NCBI GenBank assembly: GCA_005888735.1
Contig: VBBN01000006.1
Location: 1-64,000 of the forward strand
DNA: 64,000 nt
Reading direction: 5' to 3'
DNA from: Candidatus Bathyarchaeota archaeon
Lineage (GTDB): Archaea > Thermoproteota > Bathyarchaeia > 40CM-2-53-6
The translations under genes and the position numbers were made by a program. Position 1 is the first letter of the stretch, and each line of letters opens with the position of its first letter. Positions 9,201 through 17,722 of this stretch are shown piece after piece. The notes beneath the pieces are model-generated. The model was given only the letters and a program-made list of their open reading frames with translations, searched no databases and was not told the origin of the DNA.

Positions 9201-12200
9201 GTACTGGAAACGATAGACACTTCCCATTGGATCAGTTCTCGTGGCTACCCTGTCCTGCCATGTGTAAGTGAACGTTTCGTTGGAATATGATGTTCCAGAA
9301 AGGAATCTATCAATAACCGTCAGCCTAGATAATCCGTCATAGATCTGACGGGTCTTCGATCCATTCTCGTTGGTGATATCAACATAGTTGGATTGGTCAT
9401 TGTAAGCGTACTGGGCGTATCCGCCAAGGGGATACGTTATTTTCTTGACACGTCCGAGGTTGTCGTTTTGATAACTTGTCACATTGCCCATTGGGTCCGT
9501 TACGATTCGAACGTTCCCAGTCGTGAAGTTGTATGCGTATAGGGTGGTTATCTTTGTGCTCCCATCGCGCATCGTCTGATTTGTGAGGTATGCGTTGGTG
9601 TAGTTTCCTGAGAAAGCGTAGTACGTGCTGTTGCCTCGCGCGTCTACAGTGACCTTTGGGTTTCCATACTGCCCATCGAAAGTGGTTGACGCGGTGACCC
9701 ACTGAACCGGGGGCGAGTCGTAGCGACGTTTCTGTTGATTCAGCCCGCCCCAAGACATGTAGCTGAAGTACGACTCTATTGGTTGGATGGCTCCGGTCGA
9801 ATTTGATAGTCCTGCAATTCCCGCAACCTCGCTGTGAATGTTAGGTCTTGGAGCCCCGTTTGCATAGAATGAATTTGAAAAGCCCGTGCCCGTAATGAGA
9901 GGAGCTACTGTGGCTACTGTTACATTGTCAAACTGGGCTGAATATCCTCCGGGGTAGAGTCCGAAACCGTTGCCCAGAGCTGCAGGGCTGCTGCTGGAAA
10001 ATGTTCCCGTAACAGTGGTGCAGGTTGTGTGACCATCAGCCTGGGCCCATCCCGTCCCTGCGTAACCATGAATTGTCATGTTGAAGGTGTACCAAGTGTT
10101 CGTGTATATCGTGCAGGAGTTTGCTCCCGGGAGCCATTGATTCCCTTCATCCAAGAATTCCAGGTACATGCCTCCGTTGCTCGTCCTGTTGTGAAGGACG
10201 AGTCCCCATTTTGAAATGCCTGTGCCAGGATAATGGACGAATATCCCTATCCTCTGGTCCGAAGAGGTCACATTCTTACCGACGAATACTCTTGCTTGGA
10301 TCGACACATCGGCTCTGCTTATGTTGGCCCAAGCAAATACGCTCTCCTGTTTTCCGCTGATCGAGGTACCATTGTAGGCACCGTTCTTCACCAGCCAGTA
10401 CCCATTCTGGACCGACCAGGGATTGTCGGGCGAGTTTCCTTGGTTCCGGCTGAAAGTTTCCTCGAACGCGTAGAATCCCGGCCGTAGACCGTTGTTGTAG
10501 TAGGCGTTGAAGCTCTCGTGATACCAGTTGGCCGATGGATTGATGACGCTTCGGCTGTAGATAAGATTCCCCCATAAATCGTATCCGTAATAGTTAGTGT
10601 AAGAGCCTACTCCTCCGGAGCCGTCGGTGACAAGGACGATCTCGCGAGGTACCTCACCGTGAAGGCCGAATCGTTGCTGATAGCCTCGCACCAGACTATG
10701 ATTTGCGTCAGAAACGGTCCGGTTCACTCGATCGAACGCGAAGGCGTAGTCCGTGTAGGATGCCAACTGTAGTTGGCCGGAAGTTGCATTGTAGCTCTTT
10801 ACTGTAGACGCGATTATGGGGTCACCGTCACCTTGTGTGTAACTGTAGAGGTTTTGGCGAACGGGGGAACCCGACGAAGTGGCCAGGAATTGTTTCGCGA
10901 TGCGATAAGAGTAGCTACTGCCGTCTCCCAGCCAGACCGTTGTGTAGGTGTAGTTTGTGTACCACCTTGTCGGGTACGTAATTCGTGAGAGAAGCCATGG
11001 TGCGTCAGTCCCCGAGTTTACGGCGTTGTACCGGTAGCTCGTCACCCTTCCTGCCGGGTCTGTTTCGTTCGTCAGGCTAGAGCCGCTGTAGGTGTATGCT
11101 ATCCTTCTCACGAAGCCTGTTTCACTGCCACAGCTTCCGTTCGCTTGATCGATTCTGGAAAGCAAACCATTTGAGTAGCAGAAGAGGAAGACCCGATTCG
11201 TTGTGTCTGTTATGTATGAAATCCAGTTGTTGGCAGTATAGGTAAAGGCGATGGTGTTATTCCCGGCAGTGTCTGTGAATTTCACCAACCGGTTTAGGTT
11301 ATTCTGGTCGAAGGTGTAGGAAACACCGGTCTTTGTGTACAGAAATATTCCTGTGCTGTTCCTCGTGAGGCTAAAGCTCTCGCCCTGATGGTTCTCTATG
11401 TATCCGCTGGACCCGGACCAGAAGGCGGAGGGGATTCCATACCCTTCACCATTCCACAACTGGATGAAAGGGGGTGCCGATGAGTTCATCATCCACGGAA
11501 AATTGAGTTGCCAAGCATAACCGAGGGGTGCCCATGGGTAGCTAATCGGCATGGGTATTCCGGTGAAGGTGGAAGGTTCAATGTATACACGGGTAATCTC
11601 TAGGTTGAGACTTCGCCCGGGAACCGTGAGGTCCGTTTGACGGACGGTCAGAAATCCCGTACTCGCGGATACGTATTCGTTTAGGTTGGAGAAGTACTGC
11701 CCGTAAGGTGCTAGACCGTTGCGATTCCAGGGGTCCGCTGGTGAAGAGAATGGTGACCAGGCCGTCTGAATTGGGATTGACGCGAACGATACATTGTATG
11801 GTCCTTGGCCCTCCGTCCAGCCCAAGAGCAATCTGCTCGAATTCGACGCACTGGCCGATGCGTAGTTAGATCCAACATACCACGGGTAGACTCTCTGAGT
11901 CACTGGGAATGTCGAAGATTGATCCGCCCAGTCCTGCCCCACCGGCCTACGCTTCATGATAATAGACTCCGGACTGGTGTAGCAAGCACCATAGGGATCC
12001 TGGGGGACACATCCCCAAGACTGAGCAAACGCATACAGATCACTGGTCGAGTAGTCAACAGTGAGCGCGGGGTACCTCACGCTAGTGAGCTGGCTTGAGG
12101 TACGCAATATCGGAACCGCGACACTCCAGAGGGTCCCGGTGGCTGCCATGAAAGCGTAATTGGCCGTTCCATCATTCCTGTTAATGATGAGCACATGGGT

Positions 12201-13970
12201 CCCGTAATCAGCGTCCGAAACGGCCGAAAATTCATCGGTATAAGGAACGTTGAAGGACGAAGGGTTCACAGTTTGGATATTAGGATTGCCTGGAGACGTG
12301 AAGGTCGCCGACCTGATAGCATAATTACCAAAATACCGCCATTGATACACAACGCGAACCCCATTTGCTCCGAGTGTCGAGCCCAAGGGTAGTACCACCG
12401 ACCTTCCGAGGTACAGGTTAGGAGATGCTTGTCCACAATTGGATTGATCCACGAGGCCCTCTGCTTCAAAGGAGGTTGTTCCCCAGGGTGAGCTTGCTGA
12501 TGGGCTGAATAGCAGTCGGAGGCGCACGTGACTCTCGTCGTAGGGATTACTAAAAGTGGGACACAGGTAGTTTGTCGTTTGCGAGAACCAATCATACGAA
12601 ACGGCGAGGCTACCGTCGGCGTACAAGTGAACGTTGGAAAATCGCGTGCTCAGAGTCATGCTGCAGGGAGTGCCTGGAGGGTAAACTGGCATAAGGGTGC
12701 ATGTTTTTGTTTGTGTTTCCGCAATCCTCACAGGTCCCCACAGTATCGATTGTCCGGTAATGTTCCCGACTGAATAATAGACTGAAACGGAGCCAGTCCA
12801 AGGAGAAGGCTTGTTGAGCGTCGTATTTGCCTGCCCGACCACGGCAACAACTGTTTGGCCGTAGTTGAAAATGGCCGGGATCGACGAATCAGTGCTACTC
12901 CATGATGGCCAGCCGCTCGGCATAGTTGAGGCGGAGGACCAGACAATGCCGTCCGTGGAACTTCTATAAACTTCTGAGGATCCGTTATAGTAGAAGAACC
13001 AGTACCTTCCTCCCTTCGAGTCGTAGAAAATGTGGCGTTGGAACGTGTTTGCCGTCGCTGTAGAGGCAACATTGGTGGAGACGATGCTGGGGTCCACCTG
13101 AATCCTGGAACCAGCGTTTACAGTCCCAAGGTCGATGAGTAGCCGGAACTGGTCTGAAGATACGACCGCCGAGGAGTTCAGGTGGCTCGGAACGTCGCTC
13201 CATGAGAAGGTATAGTTGTAACTCCCAAAATTGACCGTAAATTTCTTCGCGACTAGTGAGAGGTCCGTCGTACTTGTTATGTTTCGCCAAACGTAGACCA
13301 GTCTGTAACGCCCGCTCGAAGCGGAGTCAAGCCTGAGGTCCCATTTTAGAGGACCTTGGTTCGTAGCCTTGTAGACAATTGTTAACGCACCTAGCGAACT
13401 TGAGGCTGAACTGACATTCAGTCTCCTGACAAGGTATGCGCCCGTTGAGTTTGTTCCGATAATCGTAAACCTGTTGGATGTTGTGATAGTTGGCATCCAG
13501 AGTCCATTAACATTCTCTTCAATCATCCATCGCGAATACGAGTTAGCGGTCTTGCGATCTGGCGCCAGAAGCAGGTCAATAGAGGCAACGCCTCCCAAAA
13601 GTCTTAGAGACACAGCAGGATTTCGCAGGGTGAGATTGTCAGCAGAGGTTTGAATCACACCAGCTGCTCCGAGGAGCTTGTCTGGACTTGAAACAACAGT
13701 CCTAGGGACTGAAAGGTCGGGCACCGGATCAGCACCCACAGTATTCGACGGAATGGAACCGGCTGGAGGTCCAGATACTCCACCGAAAGGTTGGTCACTC
13801 GGCCCAGTTTCGCCCGGAGAGGCGAACAGTGCGTTGACTAGACTCGGTATCTGAGGACCAATTGGCCCGAGAACCGTCAGAAGGATAAGACATGACACCA
13901 AAGCTGCCTTTGCAAGTTCCTTGGCGCGACGCCCCGGACAGGGCAGATTGACCGGACCATTCTTCCGCAT
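6261..13970 (-). CDS. Secreted RHS/YD-repeat protein, nuclease-like tip
   Basis: A giant surface or secreted protein of about 2569 residues. The start at 13970 is preferred (GGTGAG just upstream); an in-frame ATG at 14006 exists. Layout: Sec signal/anchor (about 19-38); beta-rich sialidase-like region (about 300-700); region preceding YD repeats (about 770); long YD-repeat shell with two inserted beta-sandwich domains (about 1240-1400, LamG-like; about 1690-1830, starting NPSFETG); RHS core (YHTDALGSTR, then YDPSIGRFISQDP near 2310). A variable tip of about 215 residues follows DPTG. It has a hydrophobic stretch, then IPDFLSGSEAKSVTYLS and SDPLQGYVDRL, resembling Tox-REase-7 PD-(D/E)xK nucleases. 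Known RHS shells encapsulate and release the tip; toxin action here is inferred. Confidence 0.85.
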   Translation of the reverse strand: MRKNGPVNLPCPGRRAKELAKAALVSCLILLTVLGPIGPQIPSLVNALFASPGETGPSDQPFGGVSGPPAGSIPSNTVGADPVPDLSVPRTVVSSPDKLLGAAGVIQTSADNLTLRNPAVSLRLLGGVASIDLLLAPDRKTANSYSRWMIEENVNGLWMPTITTSNRFTIIGTNSTGAYLVRRLNVSSASSSLGALTIVYKATNQGPLKWDLRLDSASSGRYRLVYVWRNITSTTDLSLVAKKFTVNFGSYNYTFSWSDVPSHLNSSAVVSSDQFRLLIDLGTVNAGSRIQVDPSIVSTNVASTATANTFQRHIFYDSKGGRYWFFYYNGSSEVYRSSTDGIVWSSASTMPSGWPSWSSTDSSIPAIFNYGQTVVAVVGQANTTLNKPSPWTGSVSVYYSVGNITGQSILWGPVRIAETQTKTCTLMPVYPPGTPCSMTLSTRFSNVHLYADGSLAVSYDWFSQTTNYLCPTFSNPYDESHVRLRLLFSPSASSPWGTTSFEAEGLVDQSNCGQASPNLYLGRSVVLPLGSTLGANGVRVVYQWRYFGNYAIRSATFTSPGNPNIQTVNPSSFNVPYTDEFSAVSDADYGTHVLIINRNDGTANYAFMAATGTLWSVAVPILRTSSQLTSVRYPALTVDYSTSDLYAFAQSWGCVPQDPYGACYTSPESIIMKRRPVGQDWADQSSTFPVTQRVYPWYVGSNYASASASNSSRLLLGWTEGQGPYNVSFASIPIQTAWSPFSSPADPWNRNGLAPYGQYFSNLNEYVSASTGFLTVRQTDLTVPGRSLNLEITRVYIEPSTFTGIPMPISYPWAPLGYAWQLNFPWMMNSSAPPFIQLWNGEGYGIPSAFWSGSSGYIENHQGESFSLTRNSTGIFLYTKTGVSYTFDQNNLNRLVKFTDTAGNNTIAFTYTANNWISYITDTTNRVFLFCYSNGLLSRIDQANGSCGSETGFVRRIAYTYSGSSLTNETDPAGRVTSYRYNAVNSGTDAPWLLSRITYPTRWYTNYTYTTVWLGDGSSYSYRIAKQFLATSSGSPVRQNLYSYTQGDGDPIIASTVKSYNATSGQLQLASYTDYAFAFDRVNRTVSDANHSLVRGYQQRFGLHGEVPREIVLVTDGSGGVGSYTNYYGYDLWGNLIYSRSVINPSANWYHESFNAYYNNGLRPGFYAFEETFSRNQGNSPDNPWSVQNGYWLVKNGAYNGTSISGKQESVFAWANISRADVSIQARVFVGKNVTSSDQRIGIFVHYPGTGISKWGLVLHNRTSNGGMYLEFLDEGNQWLPGANSCTIYTNTWYTFNMTIHGYAGTGWAQADGHTTCTTVTGTFSSSSPAALGNGFGLYPGGYSAQFDNVTVATVAPLITGTGFSNSFYANGAPRPNIHSEVAGIAGLSNSTGAIQPIESYFSYMSWGGLNQQKRRYDSPPVQWVTASTTFDGQYGNPKVTVDARGNSTYYAFSGNYTNAYLTNQTMRDGSTKITTLYAYNFTTGNVRIVTDPMGNVTSYQNDNLGRVKKITYPLGGYAQYAYNDQSNYVDITNENGSKTRQIYDGLSRLTVIDRFLSGTSYSNETFTYTWQDRVATRTDPMGSVYRFQYDALGRTVNSTRPDGKSTLQLYNDLSSWIHSKDEDGNFRCNIYDRLERLISVVERADSSCNALFLAGYYYITSYFYDELGRLTKTTTSDYNNISNPSFETGTFSSWTMTGGMIIRTDLFHSGRYAAAPYYDSTSLKYKAFTLQQNFPAPIRADHVSSLALWYLYANSTVDSIQVLYSDGSYTSTFLPHVVSWTLINAAFDKSKQITGIKVVRTTGVGWNIVMDDVLVSLAETRSYSYDNLNRLKSSSYPDSRSESYVYDNNGNLVQSFDRMNVKTLYSYDSVNRLKTVTFCGATTIIGTSYTYDKNGNLLQMKNENATVTYIYDARNRVLNETSAVNLASRQVVDLGCFGPWGTLTRNGGVSKTYTVGFTYKGEFLDTLMYPTISQLNPDITIKYAYDTLGRVLNVTRLGASTYYARSFTYYKNDQVKGLQFGNGLIGNYTYDNLSRPSTITLSGATTMSLTYSYNNTGTVATVVGTVNLVTVNEQYRHDALQRLTNYTITSSGSATSGWYEYDNVGNRVRQKLNSTITSYAYNSISQLTNSTAYTTPQTKITYGYDLTGNLKTQNVTTTGTVRWTYTWDAANRLLKATNGTGQALYAYDGVGRMVEAVEGASTWFLAYRGTEIMYRNLLNMNNQAYVFAGGLKIARVVDRTAMYYYHTDALGSTRMITYNDATYVFTDNYQPFGKDNGTPKGNLANTEKDRFTGKPVSATTGLYYEYQRWYDPSIGRFISQDPLAGHLSNPQSLNPYVYVTDTPTSSTDPTGMDGGFGSDHRREQCDRDHTLSWCKPLTKEAVEVNVKVMWIFLGVEAAIGIAFVCVVACPAIAASLAIGGPAACEEGGCEDLAGLGTQGLVNTADFFENVGADSTASAVARLAAGQASHVSLVNDIVQLYGEAPNTGPGQLRVTNQLGTYIPDFLSGSEAKSVTYLSRTSQMQIAIQNAIDTGTRFTLYTRPYTELSDPLQGYVDRLIIELIRVPFLS

Positions 13971-14006
13971 AGTCTCACCCTTCCGTCCAATCTGGGTCGA
14001 CTGCAA

Positions 14007-14471
14007 GAACTAGACTGGGCTGTGAAACTATGCATTGAATTTAACGCTTCCGGGGCACTAGCGTAAATGTGTAAAAACAGTATGTCGGTCCGGGTCTATA
14101 ATTTTTGTAGAAAGGCCCTCAACTGGTTGTGAACCAGTTCCGGCTCAAATCCCACCAGTCCCGCCAGCCAACAGTGCGATCAGTAGCTTCCGGAAATCTC
14201 TCTCATGTTTCACATGTTTAGAAAAGAAGAGGGGAAGTTTGGAGATCCTGGAAGACATTCGTGCTCATGACCGGTGCTCTCCCCCGGGCTACCACAGTCC
14301 AGACTCGAAGAATACCGCGGCTAGGCGAAAGTAATCTCCAAGGCTGGAAGGTCTTGGGCTTCACGGAGGGAGCTCTGTACCGATGCTCTTCTTCCTCGTA
14401 GCCGGGAAAAATGGCACTAGCCTTACGTTTCACTGGGAACACGCTGCCCAACTCACCCTGAAGACAACAAC
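14007..14471. other. Intergenic region upstream of RHS gene
   Basis: No convincing gene. It contains the upstream side of the RHS promoter region (AT-rich runs near 14060-14110), a tRNA-His-like stretch at about 14094-14166 that fails the T-arm test, and copy A of an imperfect direct repeat (14291-14333). Confidence 0.4.
14291..14333 (+). repeat. Imperfect direct repeat, copy A
   Basis: Starts accacagtcc and ends accgcggctaggcgaaagta. It matches copy B at 15050-15093; the last 21 bases differ at two positions. The copies lie about 760 bp apart and bracket the gene at 14472. Confidence 0.6.
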
Positions 14472-14999
14472 ATGACTTGGACGGCATTGCAGTGGACAAT
14501 CCGGTGGATCAGGAGCCACCAAGCCGCGGCCGCCGCGATAACGGCGGTCGTGCTCTCGGGACTCACCGGCTACGGGCTCTACAACATGCACAATCAGTTG
14601 CTTGTCTGCCCCGGCTGCAACCCGCCGGAGGTGTTGCGTGTAGACCATTACACCATCCGGAACAACACGAATCAAGAGCCTAGTCTGCTAACGATCTGGT
14701 TCGCCAGTACGGGTCCCGCGGGCAAGAGTCTAACGGTGCAAGCTCTATACATCGAAAACGGGCCATCGAAGTATCCCGATTGCCACTGGATCCCCTATAA
14801 TGAGTCCAGCTGTCTCACACCTTTCACAGTCCAAGGGGTCTCCATTCCCGCGCTTTCCGTCGTTCCAGTAAGTATCGACACCGGCAGCCAAGGATTCTAT
14901 TTCGCCGCTGGCCAGACATACACGATAGACGTCGTGACTGATCAAAGCTGGTTCGGCGGGTTCAGAGTCTCGTATCCTCCGGTGAATCCTGATAGGTAG
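14472..14999 (+). CDS. Membrane-anchored extracellular protein
   Basis: A 175-residue protein of unknown function. It has a cytoplasmic basic start, one transmembrane segment (about 18-38, AAAAAITAVVLSGLTGYGLY), and an extracellular beta-rich domain with Cys residues (CPGC at about 46-49, later PDCHW and SSCL) that may form disulfides. The orientation opposes the RHS gene. The ATG follows an AC-rich leader without a strong Shine-Dalgarno sequence. The flanking direct repeats suggest the gene may have been inserted as a unit. Its GC-rich composition is slightly higher than that of the RHS gene. Confidence 0.6.
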   Translation: MTWTALQWTIRWIRSHQAAAAAITAVVLSGLTGYGLYNMHNQLLVCPGCNPPEVLRVDHYTIRNNTNQEPSLLTIWFASTGPAGKSLTVQALYIENGPSKYPDCHWIPYNESSCLTPFTVQGVSIPALSVVPVSIDTGSQGFYFAAGQTYTIDVVTDQSWFGGFRVSYPPVNPDR

Positions 15000-15049
15000 G
15001 ACCTATCATTCGAGGAGTTTGACGAAAGTTCGAATCTCGCCCCCTGGGG

Positions 15050-15093
15050 ACCACAACAGCCAAACTCGATAACACCGCGGCTAGGTGAAAGTA
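15050..15093 (+). repeat. Imperfect direct repeat, copy B
   Basis: Starts accacaacag and ends accgcggctaggtgaaagta; it pairs with copy A. This copy can form a small hairpin (GGCTA...TAGCC) that copy A has lost. Confidence 0.6.
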
Positions 15094-15152
15094 GCCTACG
15101 GACACGAGGAACTCAATCCAGGTCCTCCGGGCCCGCCATATCGGCCTGACCT

Positions 15153-15569
15153 TTGTATCGACCTCTCTTTTTGGGAGTGAGAAGGAGGAGGAGGACGGCT
15201 CACGACATCTTTCGCTATGCTGGGGGGCTGTTCGTTATGGATGAAGGGCCACTGGCTCTTGCGGCGGCCGCCTTTCCCCCAGCAGAAATTATCGTGGTCG
15301 GCGATGAGGTCGTTCGGGTACACATTGGTCGGTGCGACTCATTGGCGCAGTTTGGCTCAGTGTCCCTCAACGCTCGCATCTGCTTCCTTAATCCCTACGC
15401 TTGCGAAGTCGGCATCTATTCGTTTACCTCGCAGGGTTTTGACAATCAGTACACAATGCAGAATTGCTGCCCGTGCGTAACTAACGTATCAACTACGGCT
15501 GTCAAAAGCGCCAGCACCTTTACAACGACCTGGATAACCACCCGAAATACACCATTCCATCCCTGTTAG
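15153..15569 (+). CDS. Doubtful small ORF in the island
   Basis: A 138-codon frame with an internal Met at 15237 (MDEGPLALAAAAF). The middle (VSLNARICFLNPYACEVGIY) has some protein-like character, and the C-terminus is Thr/Ser-rich. No signal peptide is obvious from the first Met, and no family is recognisable. It follows repeat copy B by about 60 bp, as the preceding gene follows copy A by about 140 bp, so it may be a degenerate relative of that gene. It could equally be non-coding. Confidence 0.25.
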   Translation: MYRPLFLGVRRRRRTAHDIFRYAGGLFVMDEGPLALAAAAFPPAEIIVVGDEVVRVHIGRCDSLAQFGSVSLNARICFLNPYACEVGIYSFTSQGFDNQYTMQNCCPCVTNVSTTAVKSASTFTTTWITTRNTPFHPC

Positions 15570-15730
15570 CTCGGAAGGCAATAAACGAAACGCCTTGCGA
15601 TTAAGAGGTACTTTGCCATTATCGACTACAGAGTTCCAAGAATGGAAGCAAAACAACAAGTCTGTTTCGAGCCTATAGGCTGACGGCAGTGTAGCGGGGG
15701 TTCGTCTGCAATGCTTGCGTTCGATAGGCT

Positions 15731-16299
15731 CTAGTTATAGACTCCTCCCAAACCGGGGCCGGTATAAAACGAATCCCCGATTGTTAGCACAACTTGAGGA
15801 CCGCATGTAGACCAAAAGGTTCCGGTGTAGGCTCCGTTTAGGGCTGAGGCCGACGCGCTCACCTCGTAGGTTGCTGTCAAAGTGTGATTTCCAGTCACCG
15901 TCACATCGACTGTCGCAGCTGCCAGCCCAACTTCCGCATCAGTTAAGCTATTCACGGCGGTACCTATTCTGGCCCAATACTGGACCGGAGTAAAGTATTC
16001 TGACTATTGACATAGATGTTCTCAACTGAGTTGGCACCCACAAAGTAGCTGATTTGCAGGAATGCGGTCGAGTTCGGTTTTATGACGAATTGCATTCCAT
16101 TAGGACCGAATCCAGTTGTCTTGCTCATCAAGAACCCTGAGCCGTGAAAAGATGGTGGAATTGCAATGAATGATGGACAGTTGTAGGAAGACTCCTGGTT
16201 CCGAGCTAAGAGTGGCTGGCCGACGACGACTCCGCCTATTACGGCAAGGGCAACGATAGCTCCGATGCTAAACGCCTTGACGAATCCAGTGTTGAGCAC
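15731..16299 (-). pseudogene. Membrane-anchored protein, one frameshift
   Basis: Two minus-strand frames read as one protein. The first (16299 to 15964) has an N-terminal membrane anchor (about 9-28, SIGAIVALAVIGGVVVG) and a beta-rich extracellular part (FIAIPPSFHGSGFLM, STAFLQISYFVGANSVENIY). Near 16000 the coherent sequence moves to another frame (SEYFTPVQYWARIGTAVNS...) and continues as DAEVGLAAATVDVTVTGNHT to the stop at 15731. The part downstream starts with GTG in that frame, so re-initiation is also possible. Function unknown. The frameshift could be a sequencing indel. Confidence 0.5.
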
Positions 16300-16714
16300 G
16301 GTCGGGAACTAAAGCCACTCCCTCAGTCTTATTTCTAATCTTTGGAAAGCATGCCTCCAAACCTTAGAACGGTCTTCTTTTCCACACACGCCAAGACTCA
16401 TAGCGAAAAGCGCCAACAGACCCATTCAATGGGAATCGCAAGCTTACAAGTGGTTTGAGAGATGTCGCAATATCCGAGGCAATTTCTGGTGACCGAATCT
16501 TGAGTGAGCCAGGGGCAACTGTTAAATTCCTGCATATTTCCTCCCAATTGAAATCCCGCGCCCGATTGTTTGAAAAGACTTAGTTCAACCGCACGGAGGT
16601 GGTGACATTCGGTGCTCGCTTGCTGTAACGATGTTGATCTCCGGCTGTATCTGCAGGCACTCCCGTCTAGGACGGCGATGGGGCTATTAGGCGAAATTTA
16701 ACCTTTCCAAAGAG
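16300..16714. other. Intergenic region, right edge of island
   Basis: No gene or clear repeat seen. It contains promoters for the divergent genes on both sides; an AT-rich GCGAAATTTAACC around 16689-16701 may be the TATA region for kae1. Confidence 0.35.
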
Positions 16715-17722
16715 ATGAGGCCTTCAGGCGACTCTTCAGTTTGTCTGGGAATAGAGTCCACGGCCCACACCTTCGGAGTCGGAATAGTTGATTCCGACGG
16801 CCGAATAGTAGTGAACTTGAACTCGACCTACAGGCCTCCTTTGGGGGTTGGTATTCATCCAAGAAAAGCTGCACTGCATCATGTCGAAGTTGCGCATGAT
16901 GTGATCAGGCAAGCACTTGGTATGAGCCCTCTCCAACCAACGATAATAGGGTTCTCAGCAGGGCCAGGCCTGGGACCCTGTCTCAGAATCGGCGCAACCG
17001 TCGCAAGGACTCTTGCAGCGTTTCTCGAACGGCCCCTTGTCTCAGTCCATCACGGAGTGGCCCATCTGGACCTAGCAATTTCCGCCGCTGGTGCGCGCGA
17101 TCCTCTTGCTGTTCTCGTTTCGGGAGGACACACGGCCATCGCGGTGCACATTGGGAAGAGATGGTTATTCTACGGTGAGACGCAGGACATTACTCTGGGC
17201 AATCTCTTCGACATGTTCGCTAGGGCGGCGAAGCTTCCCTCACCTGGAGGCGTATCGATTGAGAAGGTGGCTCAACGAGGGACGACGTTTCTCCCGTTGC
17301 CCTACACGGTCAAAGGAAATGACGTGTCATATTCGGGAGTTCTGACCGCGGCGTTGCGACTCCTTGAGAAGGGCGAGAGATTAGCGGACATCTGCTTCTC
17401 TTTGCAGGAGGTTGCATTCTCGATGCTGGTTGAGGCTGTTGAGCGAAGTCTTGTTCAAACACGGAAGGATGAAGTACTTCTCGCGGGTGGAGTTGCAGCT
17501 AATGAGCGATTGAGAGAGATGTTGAAACTTGTTGCTGATGACCACGGTGCGAGCTTCCATCCCGTACCAGTTCAATACTCAGGTGATTGTGGCGCTCAAA
17601 TCGCCTGCTCAGGACAGTTGGCGTACCGCGAGGGTTTTTCTTTGCCAGTCGAGACTAGCAGGGTTATTCCAAGGTGGAGACTTGACGAGGTCGACGTGAC
17701 ATGGATTCCTCGACAAAACTGA
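16715..17722 (+). CDS. kae1: Kae1, tRNA t6A threonylcarbamoyltransferase
   Basis: Catalytic subunit of KEOPS, which transfers threonylcarbamoyl to A37 of ANN-decoding tRNAs. The 335-residue length is normal. It has the ASKHA nucleotide-binding fold: GIESTAHTFG at 12-21, the metal-binding HGVAH motif at 113-117, PLAVLVSGGHTAI with the phosphate loop, and LLAGGVAANERLR near the C-terminus. It overlaps the start of bud32 by 22 nt, as in the many archaea where Kae1 and Bud32 are adjacent or fused. Pcc1 is encoded at 41.4 kb; Cgi121 is not in the window. Confidence 0.95.
   Translation: MRPSGDSSVCLGIESTAHTFGVGIVDSDGRIVVNLNSTYRPPLGVGIHPRKAALHHVEVAHDVIRQALGMSPLQPTIIGFSAGPGLGPCLRIGATVARTLAAFLERPLVSVHHGVAHLDLAISAAGARDPLAVLVSGGHTAIAVHIGKRWLFYGETQDITLGNLFDMFARAAKLPSPGGVSIEKVAQRGTTFLPLPYTVKGNDVSYSGVLTAALRLLEKGERLADICFSLQEVAFSMLVEAVERSLVQTRKDEVLLAGGVAANERLREMLKLVADDHGASFHPVPVQYSGDCGAQIACSGQLAYREGFSLPVETSRVIPRWRLDEVDVTWIPRQN

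Noticed and set aside
14094-14166. tRNA-His-like stretch with an ACTGG/CCAGT stem, GTG anticodon loop and near-complementary ends
   Set aside because: The T-arm stem does not pair, the D-arm lacks the GG pair, and the acceptor has mismatches; at best a tRNA relic.
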